Source: an uncultured Clostridia bacterium
Lineage (GTDB): Bacteria > Bacillota > Clostridia > Christensenellales > Aristaeellaceae
DNA length: 64,000 nt
Assembly: GCA_934647165.1 (NCBI GenBank)
Contig: CAKUFA010000003.1
Coordinates: 65,508-129,507 of the forward strand
Direction: 5' to 3'
Part shown: positions 36,085 to 44,762 of the stretch, in pieces
Numbering within the stretch: the stretch's first letter is position 1
Layout: the number at the start of each line of letters is the position of its first letter
Notes under the pieces: model-generated
Seen by the model: the letters and a program-made list of their open reading frames with translations, nothing else
Databases searched by the model: none
What the model was told of the DNA's origin: nothing
Position numbers and translations under genes: made by a program

Positions 36085-36975
36085 TCAGTCAATGACCGTG
36101 GCAGTAAACCAGGTTTTGTAGCAGTGGCCAGGGGCAAGGATGGTTGCGTAGGGCTTGTCTTCCATATTGCCGCTTTCGCCCACAGCTTCGGGCATGCCGT
36201 GCCAGGGCTCCAGGCAAAGATAGTCGGCGTTGGCATGGGGTTTGCTCCAAACGGCCAACACTTCAAATTTGGGGAAAGTAAAGCGCAGCCCCTTGCCGCT
36301 TTGCTTATGCACAAGCTTCACACAGCGGCTCTTTAGGCCGCAGAACAGCAGCGCGTCCCGCTCATCAAACAGATCATGGGACAGGGGCAGCACCTGTGTG
36401 TTGTGGAAGCCGGGCAGATACTCATAGCCGTCAATCAGTCCGCCACCGGGGGCAAGGTAGTTCTTGCCGTCTTCCACTTCGTCGAACACCAGCTGGTAGT
36501 CCGTGAAGGCGGCGCCGTCCTCCATGGGGCAGGCAAAGCCTGGATGGCCGCCAACACAGAAAGGCATGGGCTTGCTGTCGCAGTTTTCCACAAGGAAGGT
36601 GGTGGTATAGCCGCCGTCAAAGAGCGTGTAGGTCACATGGAATGCGAAGTTGAAGGGATACATCTTGCTGTTTTCTTCGTTGGGGGTGAGCACCAGCTCC
36701 ACAAAATCCTCGCCAATTTTGGCTACGTCAAACATCACGCTGCGGGTGAAGCCATGCTTGGTCATGGGATAGGTCACGCCGCCGATTTTCACCTGATTAT
36801 CCTTCACCGAGCCGCATACAGGGAAGAGCACCGGCGTGTGCTGCGGCCACACGTTGGGATCGGCCTTCCAGATAATCTCGCGGCCGTCTGCTGTTTTAAA
36901 GGAAGCCATCTGGGCGCCTTGCCGCTGCACGACTGCGGTGCATCCGGCATAATTCAGGGTAATGAAATCGTTCAT
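36085..36975 (-). CDS. aldose 1-epimerase family protein, LacX-like
   Basis: 296-residue galactose mutarotase-fold protein: AQMASFKTADGREIIWKADP, HTPVLFPVCGSV, MTKHGFTRSVMFDV (catalytic His), FCVGGHPGFACP (second His), LEPWHGMPEAVGESG. LacX-like epimerases act on sugars or sugar phosphates, with poorly defined substrates. GGAGG before the ATG. Last gene of the five-gene leftward operon. Confidence 0.88.
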   Translation of the reverse strand: MNDFITLNYAGCTAVVQRQGAQMASFKTADGREIIWKADPNVWPQHTPVLFPVCGSVKDNQVKIGGVTYPMTKHGFTRSVMFDVAKIGEDFVELVLTPNEENSKMYPFNFAFHVTYTLFDGGYTTTFLVENCDSKPMPFCVGGHPGFACPMEDGAAFTDYQLVFDEVEDGKNYLAPGGGLIDGYEYLPGFHNTQVLPLSHDLFDERDALLFCGLKSRCVKLVHKQSGKGLRFTFPKFEVLAVWSKPHANADYLCLEPWHGMPEAVGESGNMEDKPYATILAPGHCYKTWFTATVID

Positions 36976-36993
36976 GGAAAAAACCTCCTCACA

Positions 36994-37632
36994 TTAAATT
37001 CGGTGTAGCAGATTGAAATCCATAGGGGTGTTCCCCTGCACCCAATAAGCGGCGTAGCCCATGGTTTCGCCCACAGGCAGGCCGGATTGGTTTTGCACAT
37101 CACGGGTGATTTCTGTGCCCGGCAGCACTTCACAGACATGCTCCCGCACCCGCTCGGAAGCACTTTCGCTGGCACTGTCAATGGCCAGCAGCTGCACCTG
37201 CCCGTCGAGCACACGTGCGTCCACCAGGCACACAATGTGACCGCGGCGCAGGTTACACAGGCTTACGCCGCGCTTTTCCAGCAGGAAAGTTTGCAGCGTG
37301 TCCAGATCATTGCGCAGCCCGTCAAACGCATAGCGGAAGCCAAGACGGGATGCTTCGCCGGTTTCCTGCAATGCGCTGAGCAGCGCGGGTCGGTCGGTTC
37401 CGTCATCACCTCGGCCGCCGTGGCGGCAGGAAAAGTCCGCCCATTGACAGGGATCCTGCGCTTTGCCGGTGAGCCACTGCGCGGCGTGGCATAATGCGAA
37501 AATGCCGCAGCCAGAAGTATGCAGCGTGCCGCGTCCCTCCCAGGCATAAGGATGTGTCCAATGCACACTGTGTTGGTTGCAGAAATTGATTTCCTGTCCT
37601 TCCACAAGGATTTGCTTGATTGCATCAGTCAT
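36994..37632 (-). CDS. C39-like cysteine peptidase-fold protein
   Basis: 212 residues. SGCGIFALCHAAQWLTG around residue 40-56 looks like the catalytic Cys helix of papain/C39-like folds (Cys42), GHIVCLVDAR gives a His, and AIDSA a following Asp. No signal peptide, so it would act inside the cell. Start at 37632 (GGGAGG upstream) rather than eight codons earlier. Family membership is my inference; substrate unknown. Confidence 0.55.
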   Translation of the reverse strand: MTDAIKQILVEGQEINFCNQHSVHWTHPYAWEGRGTLHTSGCGIFALCHAAQWLTGKAQDPCQWADFSCRHGGRGDDGTDRPALLSALQETGEASRLGFRYAFDGLRNDLDTLQTFLLEKRGVSLCNLRRGHIVCLVDARVLDGQVQLLAIDSASESASERVREHVCEVLPGTEITRDVQNQSGLPVGETMGYAAYWVQGNTPMDFNLLHRI

Positions 37633-37954
37633 GCTGGTATCCTCCCTGCGCAGCACAAGGCCTGCGCATTTTTCATACCATGAAATGGAACGGCGGCGAT
37701 TTGCTGCCGAAAGAAGGGGGCTGAATCATGAGAACATCGGACGCTGCATCGCCCTTTGCGGCGCTCACACGTCAGGAGCAACAGGAGCGGTGGATATGCT
37801 GGCAATGCGCGCATCCACGAAAGCTGCCATGCAGCTGCCAAATGTTGGAGGCACCGCCATGTGATACGCCTGTGACAGACAAAACTGCTTGTCTTCCTCG
37901 TCCACACCATGGCCAATATGATGCGGTGATGCGCAGGATGCGCAATGCGCGCTG
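37633..37954. other. 322-base gap with no convincing gene
   Basis: Between the kinase stop (37955) and the C39-like start (37632). Small open frames exist on both strands, for example a rightward one beginning ATG at 37728 with AAGGGGG upstream and a leftward one through to 37765, but none has a recognisable domain. No promoter or terminator was found. It could be a decayed gene or an untranslated spacer. Confidence 0.4.
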
Positions 37955-39025
37955 TCAAGCGGGGCAGGAAAATTGCTGGCCGTTTTGAGACAGCACCAAA
38001 CATCGGTCATCCGGTAACTGGAAGGCAGAGAAGTACGCTTTTTCCAAGGGAATCCAACGGGTGCGGAAGTTTTCCCATCCCGCTTCGCCATTGCGGCGGA
38101 GAATGCGGGTCTGCTGGGTTTGTGCATCCACAGGCAAGAAGGCTTGCACGTCATAGGGCCGTCCGGTGCCGGGGTGCAGGCAATACGCGCCTTCAATGAT
38201 TGTCACCGGTGCGGTGGGGACGTCAATGGGGGCAAGCAGGCAATCCTGTGCACAGCTGTAAGGGCGGTAAGCCGTGTGTCCGCTGCGCAGGAGGGGCGTG
38301 AGCACTTCTGCACAGAAGCGTTCCACATCTGCGTTGCCGCCGGGCTGAGCAAGTCGTTCCGGCGTTTTCTGCCCGTGGGGGGTATAGAAATCGTCCATGT
38401 GTACCACCGGAGCATTGCCGAGCACATAGCTCAGGTGCGCAGCCAGGGTTGTTTTCCCGCCGGCGCAGGGGCCATCAATGGCGATAAGGATGCGTGACTT
38501 TTGCTCGCACTCCTTATGAATGGCCGCAAGCAGGGGGAGCAGTGCGGCTGCTTCCTGATGGAGCACACGGTAGGCCGGAAGATAGGCTGCGCGATAGGCG
38601 GCTGAATGGGAAGGAAGCCAGCAGGCATTGCCTACAGAGGCAGCGGCTGTGGTCAGGGCGGCCGTGTCGCAGCCGCTTTCTGCCGCCGTCAGGCTGTGAA
38701 GGAAAGCTATGACCTCTGCACGGCTGTGCTGGGATGCGTTTTCCACCGGCATGCACATCAGGCGCGCGATCCACACAGGATTGATGCCTTCTGCCATGGC
38801 GCGGGCGAGATTCAGGCGCACATAGCGATCGGACAAGGGCTCTGTCAGCGGAAGCGCCATTGAAGGAGAAAGGGCTTCTTCTTCTGTGGAAATGCGCTTG
38901 GCAACGGTTCCTTCATCTGCCAGCAGGTGGCCGTTGCCCATCAGACCCTGAAAGGCAAGCTTCACCACATCCTCCGGCTGCATCAGGGGATAATGCGCCC
39001 TGTGCCATGCAAGTGCGTCTTTCAT
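37955..39025 (-). CDS. uridine-kinase-like P-loop protein with unassigned N-terminal domain
   Basis: 356 residues. Residues 1 to about 175 form an all-helical-looking domain with the block YPLMQPEDVVKLAFQGLMGNGHLL near the start. Residues about 179-356 are a uridine-kinase-like P-loop domain: LIAIDGPCAGGKTTLAAHLS (Walker A about 185-192), VVHMDDFY, PAGG-like QPGGNADVERF, VTIIEGAYCLHP, and the phosphate-binding R-R-N region near the end. ATG at 39025 with AGGAGG upstream. The substrate is unknown. First domain looks conserved in Clostridia but I know no name for it. Confidence 0.75.
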   Translation of the reverse strand: MKDALAWHRAHYPLMQPEDVVKLAFQGLMGNGHLLADEGTVAKRISTEEEALSPSMALPLTEPLSDRYVRLNLARAMAEGINPVWIARLMCMPVENASQHSRAEVIAFLHSLTAAESGCDTAALTTAAASVGNACWLPSHSAAYRAAYLPAYRVLHQEAAALLPLLAAIHKECEQKSRILIAIDGPCAGGKTTLAAHLSYVLGNAPVVHMDDFYTPHGQKTPERLAQPGGNADVERFCAEVLTPLLRSGHTAYRPYSCAQDCLLAPIDVPTAPVTIIEGAYCLHPGTGRPYDVQAFLPVDAQTQQTRILRRNGEAGWENFRTRWIPLEKAYFSAFQLPDDRCLVLSQNGQQFSCPA

Positions 39026-39045
39026 TGGTCGATGCCTCCTATGAA

Positions 39046-39642
39046 TCATGGATGCTCGTAGCGGAAGGTGACGCGGCTGTTGCTTACCCATGCTGCAATG
39101 GTTTGGTCGAGGGCGCTGATTACGTTATCCCAGCCTTCCTGTGAGGAGGAAAGCTCCTGCAGCAATTTTTCACCCCGGGCAGCCTGCTCGTCATCTATCA
39201 ACTTCTGCCGCCGCTGGTCTGTTAGCGGGAACCAGAAATCGTTGCGCACAATCTGCGTAGGGGTCAGGCTGTCGGAAAGAATCTCCATTGGCGGCAGCAT
39301 CAAAACCAGCGTATTGCCTTCTGTGCGCAGCTGAACCTTTTTCAGGTCAATGCCAACGCTGGCATGATATCGATAAGCAATCTGCACGGACTGCACCGTG
39401 CCCAGGAACATGGCGTTGGTGCTGGAGTCCAGCACGCCGTCCACATCCACCTGCGTGCATTCCAGCCGTGCGCTTTCACTCAGCTTTTGTGAAAGCACAA
39501 CGGAGGTGTTCATGGCAGCGCCGCTCAAGTCCGGCAACAAGGCGGAGCACCACTTGGAAGCATAAGGAAGCAGCACCACCACCAGCACAAGCGAAATCGC
39601 CGTGCCGAGCACCTTTCCAAGCCATTTCATCACATGCTTCAT
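39046..39642 (-). CDS. DUF4230 membrane-anchored protein
   Basis: 198 residues with one N-terminal hydrophobic helix (about 10-28, GTAISLVLVVVLLPYA), then an extracytoplasmic domain; LSESARLECTQVDVDG, MFLGTVQSVQIAYRYHASVG, LPPMEILSDSLTPTQIV and the C-terminal TQIAAWV-type helix match DUF4230. ATG at 39642 (GGAGG upstream), overlapping the upstream gene by ATGA. Function unknown. Confidence 0.72.
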   Translation of the reverse strand: MKHVMKWLGKVLGTAISLVLVVVLLPYASKWCSALLPDLSGAAMNTSVVLSQKLSESARLECTQVDVDGVLDSSTNAMFLGTVQSVQIAYRYHASVGIDLKKVQLRTEGNTLVLMLPPMEILSDSLTPTQIVRNDFWFPLTDQRRQKLIDDEQAARGEKLLQELSSSQEGWDNVISALDQTIAAWVSNSRVTFRYEHP

Positions 39643-39839
39643 ACGGTGCCTCCTATCCATTGCGGCAGATAGACCAGCACCGGCACCACCACATAGCGGC
39701 CAAGGGCGACAATCACAACGCCCGCCCCAAGCAGCATCAGCATGAGTTGAAACAGGGACAAGCGGCGTCTGCGCGGCCTGCGCGGTTCACGCGCCTGTGG
39801 CGGCATGGATGCTTTATGCCGCGGATGAGGTTCATGCAT
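39639..39839 (-). CDS. short single-span membrane protein
   Basis: 66 residues: a basic, Pro/Arg-rich N-terminus (about 1-25) and one helix (LFQLMLMLLGAGVVIVALGR). GGAGG lies 12 bases before the ATG. It heads the five-gene leftward operon and overlaps the DUF4230 gene by four bases. Homology not recognised. Confidence 0.6.
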   Translation of the reverse strand: MHEPHPRHKASMPPQAREPRRPRRRRLSLFQLMLMLLGAGVVIVALGRYVVVPVLVYLPQWIGGTV

Positions 39840-39890
39840 TGAGGATCATCCTCCTTTGCTTGTTCCTTTTGAGAAAAGGACACCCCTATT

Positions 39891-39896
39891 ATTATA
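39891..39896 (-). promoter_or_regulatory. -10 element of the five-gene operon
   Basis: TATAAT read leftward (TCGTATAATAATAG). The -35 is poor: CTGGCA at 18-base spacing is the best match. Confidence 0.5.
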
Positions 39897-39933
39897 CGAC
39901 ATTTTTCGCCAAAATGCCAGCCTTGCTGCATGC

Positions 39934-39963
39934 AGAAGAAAAGCACCCTGTGTTCGGGTGCTT
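39934..39963 (-). terminator. terminator of the beta-lactamase-like gene
   Basis: Read leftward: AAGCACCC, loop GAACACA, GGGTGCTT, then TTCTTC. About 96 bases downstream of the stop. Confidence 0.75.
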
Positions 39964-40058
39964 GAACATGGTGCCGCAAGCGGCGTTGCTGCTTTGGAAG
40001 AAGGGATCAAAGCTGAAAGCGGATAAAGCGGTTTGCATTCAAAGTGAAGCACAATGCG

Positions 40059-41465
40059 TCAATCCCGGCCAAATACCCGGCTGCCTACACGCACACCCCA
40101 GCTTTGTCCATCACGAATAAGGAATTCCAACTTTGCGCAGGGAACCGTGCTGCTTTCCGTACGGTAGCCAAGGAAGCGTGTTCCGCCGCAATAACGCAGC
40201 AGGAAATCGCGGCTGTTTGTTTTGCCGCGGAGTTGGCCCGCCTGCTGATACACGATCAGATGCTCCGGCACGCCCTCATGCCCGGTGAAGCTGCCCAACA
40301 GCATTTCCGGGTCGCTGAAGGGTTCGGCTGTTGGGGCAAAGCGACGATAGCAGGTGTCCAGCGGCAGTCCAAGCACCGCGCTGTAGAGTACCCACAGGAT
40401 ATCGTCCATGTCCTCGTCGCCCTGGTTGCATAAAACAGAAAAACTGTATCCAAGGTCGCGGATCAGCGCACCCTTGCTGGATACGCCGTGCAATCCGCCG
40501 GCATGCTCGCAGAATACATGGCCGAACCGTGCAAATTTGTAGAGCCCCAGGCAATAGGTGTCGTAGGCACCAGCAGGATATTCCCTGCCCAGCAGACGCT
40601 CCACTGCCGCGGCAGGGATAACCTGTTTGCCATCCAGCATGCCGTTTTGTGCCAGGCATAGATAGTAGCGTGCCATGTCACGAGCAGTGGATTTCACCAT
40701 TGCGCAGCCACGGAAAGGCGGCAGAATGCTCCAGGTGTCGTCCGCCAGCGTCACGCCGTCCTCACGCTCAAACAGCGAGGTGATGTCCCCCTCGGACAGT
40801 GCACGAGCCGTTTGGCAGTCATCGTCCATCACGGTGCGCGCCATGCCCATGGGTAAAAATAACTTTTCTCTGCAATAATCTTCCAGCTTCATCCCGGCGG
40901 CAATGTCCGCCACATAGGACAAAACGGCGTATCCTTCATTGGAATAGCTCATTACCTCGCCCGGCGCACCAAGGGTATGATAGCCGCTGGTGGCAATGTA
41001 GTCAATCACTTGCTCGATGGTGTTCATCTGATTAGGGGATTCTTCACGCATCTGCTTCAGCCACGGGGTTTCCCGGCGGTGGCTGTTCATGGCGATGGAC
41101 CATTCCAGCGGTTCCATGGGCGGAATGCCCGATGTGTGCATGCACAGGTGACGCAGCGTCACAGCGCTGCGGGGATTGCCAGGCACGCGGAAGGCGGGAA
41201 AATATTTGCATACCGGATCATCGATGGAAAGCCTGCCTTCGCATTCCAGTAGGCACAACGCAAGCGCCGTGATGGATTTGCTCATGGAAGCAATGCCGAA
41301 CATGGTGTTTTCCGTCACCGGCTTTTGCATGGCGCAGTCCCGCACGCCGTATTGGCGGGAAAACACGGCGCCTTCGCTGTTCATCACACACACGGAAACG
41401 CCCGGCAGGTGTGCATCGCTGATGATCTTACGAATGGCTCCGTCAACAGCATGGGTATCAAACAT
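40059..41465 (-). CDS. class C beta-lactamase-related serine hydrolase
   Basis: 468 residues. Motif I SMSKS (Ser-x-x-Lys) at about residue 60, YSN block in MSYSNEGYAVLSYV, and a HAGGLHG block for the third motif. This is the AmpC/D-alanyl-D-alanine peptidase/esterase fold. No signal peptide is visible, so a cytoplasmic esterase or peptidase is likelier than a resistance enzyme. GGGAGG precedes the ATG at 41465. It follows the oligopeptide transporter, so it may act on imported peptides. Confidence 0.82.
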   Translation of the reverse strand: MFDTHAVDGAIRKIISDAHLPGVSVCVMNSEGAVFSRQYGVRDCAMQKPVTENTMFGIASMSKSITALALCLLECEGRLSIDDPVCKYFPAFRVPGNPRSAVTLRHLCMHTSGIPPMEPLEWSIAMNSHRRETPWLKQMREESPNQMNTIEQVIDYIATSGYHTLGAPGEVMSYSNEGYAVLSYVADIAAGMKLEDYCREKLFLPMGMARTVMDDDCQTARALSEGDITSLFEREDGVTLADDTWSILPPFRGCAMVKSTARDMARYYLCLAQNGMLDGKQVIPAAAVERLLGREYPAGAYDTYCLGLYKFARFGHVFCEHAGGLHGVSSKGALIRDLGYSFSVLCNQGDEDMDDILWVLYSAVLGLPLDTCYRRFAPTAEPFSDPEMLLGSFTGHEGVPEHLIVYQQAGQLRGKTNSRDFLLRYCGGTRFLGYRTESSTVPCAKLEFLIRDGQSWGVRVGSRVFGRD

Positions 41466-41582
41466 GACGCTTTGTCCCTCCCGCATCTTCGGTTAAGGTT
41501 CCCGGTATAAGCACCTTTAAACATTCTCCGCCCTTCGGCAAGGCAGGGCGCAGCCAAAGGACGGAGCAAATAGCAACAGGGT

Positions 41583-42530
41583 TCACAGACCGTATTTGTT
41601 TCGGAGAGCCGCTTCTTCCGTGGGGGAGCAGTATACAAAATGATCCGGCTCCAGCTCCGTCATGGCGGGCTTTTCCACAGAATAGTCGTGGTCGCGCTCG
41701 GGCACATAGTCAATGCGTATGCGCTTGCGTTCCGTCAGCGGGTTGGGCTCGGGGATAGCGGAAAGCAGCGCACGGGTGTAGGGGTGCATGGGGCGTGCAT
41801 AAAGATCATCGCTCTTGGCCACCTCCACCAGTTTGCCGTAATACATCACGCCGATGCGGTCGCTGAAATATTTCACCACCGACAGGTTGTGGGCGATAAA
41901 AAGGATCGTGAGACCCATTTCTTCTTTCAAATCGTTGAGCAGATTGATGACCTGCGCCTGAATGGATACATCCAGCGCGGACACAGGCTCGTCGGCAATG
42001 ATGAGCCGGGGCTTAACGATCATGGCGCGGGCAATGCCGATACGTTGACGCTGGCCGCCGGAAAATTCGTGGGGATAACGGGTGGCGTGTTCAGCAGTGA
42101 GGCCAACCTTGCGCAGCATTTCCACCACCTGGCGGCGCACTTCGGTTTTGTCCGTCACGCCGCGCAGCGTCAGTCCCTCGCCGATGATCTCCTCAATGGT
42201 CATCCGTGGATTCAAGGATTCAATGGGGTCCTGAAAGATCATCGCGATGTTGTTGGTCAGATATTTTCGCTTTTCGCGGGTCATCGGACCGCTGATTTCT
42301 TTTCCGTCAAAGAAAATCTGGCCGCTGGTGGGGTCGTAAAGGCGGATGATGGTGCGGCCGGTGGTTGTTTTTCCGCAGCCGCTTTCGCCAACAAGACCAA
42401 AGGTCTCCGCCGGCCGAATGCCAAAGGTTACGTCATCCACGGCCTTCACTGTCATTTTCTTGCGCCCGCGGCCGGAGGTGAAGGTCTGGCACAGGTGCTG
42501 CACATCCAGAATGTAGTTGTTCTCAGACAT
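41583..42530 (-). CDS. oppF: oligopeptide ABC transporter ATP-binding protein OppF
   Basis: 315 residues. Walker A GESGCGKTTTGRTII, IFQDPIESLNPRMTI Q-loop region, signature FSGGQRQRIGIARAM, Walker B LIIADEPVSALDVSIQ, and a C-terminal OppD/F extension (PYTRALLSAIPEP, RIRIDYVPERDHD). GGAGG lies 7-11 bases before the ATG and it overlaps oppD by eight bases. Pairs with OppD to power peptide uptake. Confidence 0.92.
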   Translation of the reverse strand: MSENNYILDVQHLCQTFTSGRGRKKMTVKAVDDVTFGIRPAETFGLVGESGCGKTTTGRTIIRLYDPTSGQIFFDGKEISGPMTREKRKYLTNNIAMIFQDPIESLNPRMTIEEIIGEGLTLRGVTDKTEVRRQVVEMLRKVGLTAEHATRYPHEFSGGQRQRIGIARAMIVKPRLIIADEPVSALDVSIQAQVINLLNDLKEEMGLTILFIAHNLSVVKYFSDRIGVMYYGKLVEVAKSDDLYARPMHPYTRALLSAIPEPNPLTERKRIRIDYVPERDHDYSVEKPAMTELEPDHFVYCSPTEEAALRNKYGL

Positions 42531-43608
42531 CTGTCGCCGCCTCCTTCATCCGTGCAATGCGCTCCTTGAGCTGCCGGGGCATTTCAATTTTCGGAGCCTT
42601 GGGGTGCAAAAGCCATGTGGCTGCCACATGCGTGTCCGACAGGCGGAAATAAGGCGGCTCCTGTTCCAGGTCAATTTTCAGCGCGTACTGATTGCGGGCT
42701 GCGAATGCGTCTCCCTTGGGCGGATAGATCATGTTCGGCGGCGTGCCGGGAATGGCCATCAGCCGTTCATGGGTGTACAGGTCAGGCATGGAGGTCAGCA
42801 GCGCCCACGTATAGGGATGCGCCGGTTCGAAGAAAATTTCTTCTGCAGTGCCCATTTCCACAATGCGCCCCGCATACATGATGTTCACCCGGTCGGCCAT
42901 GTTGGCCACAACACCCAGGTCATGGGTGATGAAAATGACGGAAAGATGCCGTTCCTCCCGAATATGATTGATTAGTTCCAAAATTTTAGCCTGTACCGTC
43001 ACATCCAGGGCAGTGGTAGGCTCGTCGCAAATGAGAATTTCCGGATCGCCGGCCAGGGCGATGGCAATCACAATGCGCTGGCGCATGCCGCCGGAAAACT
43101 GGAAGGGGTACTGGTTGAAGCGACGCTCCGGTTCGGGGATGCCTACGGCGTCCATCAGTTCCAGCGCACGGGCTTTGGCCGCTTTGCCGTTCATCTTTTT
43201 TTTGCGCAGCACCTCAGTGATCTGTTTGCCGACTTTCATGATGGGGTTCAACGCGGACATGGGATCCTGAAAAATCATGCCGATGCGGTGTCCGCGGATC
43301 TTATGCATCTCGTCCTCATGCACCTTTGTCAGGTCCATGCCGTCGTAGAGGATGCGGCCGCTGTCGATGTTGGCGTTGGGGGCAAGAATGCCCATGATGG
43401 CTTTGGTGGATACAGATTTGCCCGAACCGCTTTCGCCTACAATGGCGACCGTTTCACCCCGCTTGAGATCAAAGCTTACGCCGCGCACAGCCTGTACCAT
43501 GCCGCCGTAAGTGCGGAAGGAAACGCGCAAATCCTCTACACGAAGGATGACATCATCAGGCAGGGAAGGGGCGTCCATCGCATTTGTTTCACTTGTCATA
43601 TGCGTCAC
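42523..43608 (-). CDS. oppD: oligopeptide ABC transporter ATP-binding protein OppD
   Basis: 361 residues. Walker A GESGSGKSVSTKAIM, FQDPMSALNPIMKVGKQI, signature FSGGMRQRIVIAIAL, Walker B ILICDEPTTALDVTVQ, and the C-terminal region with AMPGTPPNMI-type PP motif (AIPGTPPNMIYPPKGDAF). GTG start overlaps the oppC stop (GTGA); an ATG nine bases downstream is possible. Imports peptides with OppB/C and OppF. Confidence 0.92.
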   Translation of the reverse strand: MTHMTSETNAMDAPSLPDDVILRVEDLRVSFRTYGGMVQAVRGVSFDLKRGETVAIVGESGSGKSVSTKAIMGILAPNANIDSGRILYDGMDLTKVHEDEMHKIRGHRIGMIFQDPMSALNPIMKVGKQITEVLRKKKMNGKAAKARALELMDAVGIPEPERRFNQYPFQFSGGMRQRIVIAIALAGDPEILICDEPTTALDVTVQAKILELINHIREERHLSVIFITHDLGVVANMADRVNIMYAGRIVEMGTAEEIFFEPAHPYTWALLTSMPDLYTHERLMAIPGTPPNMIYPPKGDAFAARNQYALKIDLEQEPPYFRLSDTHVAATWLLHPKAPKIEMPRQLKERIARMKEAATDV

Positions 43609-44762
43609 TCATCCTCTCCGCGCCGGGTGGGATCCATGGCGTCGCGCAATCCGTTGGAGAACAGGTTAAAGGCTACCATCAGCAGGGAAATCAGCACAGC
43701 CGGGAACAGCGTTTGATAGGGATATTGCAGCAGCACGTTCTGGCCAACGGAAAGCAGGGTGCCGATGGAGGGTTCCGGCGGCTTGATGCCAAGGCCGATG
43801 TAGGCCAGGAAGGATTCCGAAAAGATGGCGCCCGGAATGGCGATCATGGCGCGGGTAATCAGCGGGCCTACGGTATTTGGCAGAATATGCCGGAAAATCA
43901 GCTTCCTGTCCGGTACACCCAGCGTGCGTGCAGCCAGCACATATTCCCGCCCTTTGAAGCGATAGAACTGTGCGCGAATCAGCCGCGCTGTGCCGATCCA
44001 TCCGGTTACAGTCAGAGCCAGGATGATGGAGAACATGCCCGACCCGAACAGAATCATAAACAAAATCGTGACGACGATGTAGGGCAGACCGTCCAGCACC
44101 TCGGCAAAATGCGTCATTACCATGTCCACCTTGCCGCCATAATACCCGGCGATGGAGCCGTAGATAACGCCGATGATGACGTTGGTGATCACTGAAATGA
44201 AGGCGATAAGCAGTGAAATGCGTGTGCCCTTGAACAGTCGCGTGAGAATATCACGCCCCAAATAGTCGGTGCCGAACCAGTGATATTCGCCCTCAGGCGC
44301 ACCGCAATAGGCGTAGTAGTCTATCTTCACATCCACAACTGGTACGCCTTTGGCCTCGTATTCCTTCACAATCTCCAGTACGCTGCCTTCCGGGAAGCGC
44401 TTGGGATTGTCCAGAGAGGATTTTTTGCGGTTGGTGAGCACCATGGTGCCGTCCGCAATGCCCACTTTTTCCAGCAGCGGAATCTTGGGCGGCAGATTTT
44501 TCTGGCTCACATTTTGCTGCGTGTAGCTGTAGCCGGTCACGTTAGGCACAATGATCGCCAGTGCGATGATAATGAGAATAATGGTCATGGATACCATAGA
44601 CATGCGGCTTTTGCGCAGCCTAAGCCACGCATCCTTGTAAAAACCGATGGGCTCGGTCTTGAATTCTTCGTCATGCGTCTGCGTTTCGCCAACCAGCTGG
44701 AAGGACTCCTCAGGAAGATCAGCCAGCTCTTGGGGAAGATGGTTCCGGTCTTCAATCATCAT
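43605..44762 (-). CDS. oppC: oligopeptide ABC transporter permease OppC
   Basis: 385 residues. N-terminal cytoplasmic stretch of about 45 aa, then helix MVSMTIILIIIALAIIVPNV, a periplasmic-type loop (EYHWFGTDYLGRDILTRLF is the family's conserved motif) and the BPD_transp_1 domain with the EAA region (RTLGVPDRKLIFRHILPNTV). Longer than usual (about 300 aa) because of an added loop of about 70 aa (ADGTMVLTNRKK to VDVKIDYYAYCGAPEG). GGGAGG upstream of the ATG. Confidence 0.92.
   Translation of the reverse strand: MMIEDRNHLPQELADLPEESFQLVGETQTHDEEFKTEPIGFYKDAWLRLRKSRMSMVSMTIILIIIALAIIVPNVTGYSYTQQNVSQKNLPPKIPLLEKVGIADGTMVLTNRKKSSLDNPKRFPEGSVLEIVKEYEAKGVPVVDVKIDYYAYCGAPEGEYHWFGTDYLGRDILTRLFKGTRISLLIAFISVITNVIIGVIYGSIAGYYGGKVDMVMTHFAEVLDGLPYIVVTILFMILFGSGMFSIILALTVTGWIGTARLIRAQFYRFKGREYVLAARTLGVPDRKLIFRHILPNTVGPLITRAMIAIPGAIFSESFLAYIGLGIKPPEPSIGTLLSVGQNVLLQYPYQTLFPAVLISLLMVAFNLFSNGLRDAMDPTRRGEDE

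Noticed and set aside
37633..37954. Small genes on either strand
   Set aside because: The open frames have no conserved motif and overlap each other; kept only as an unassigned gap.
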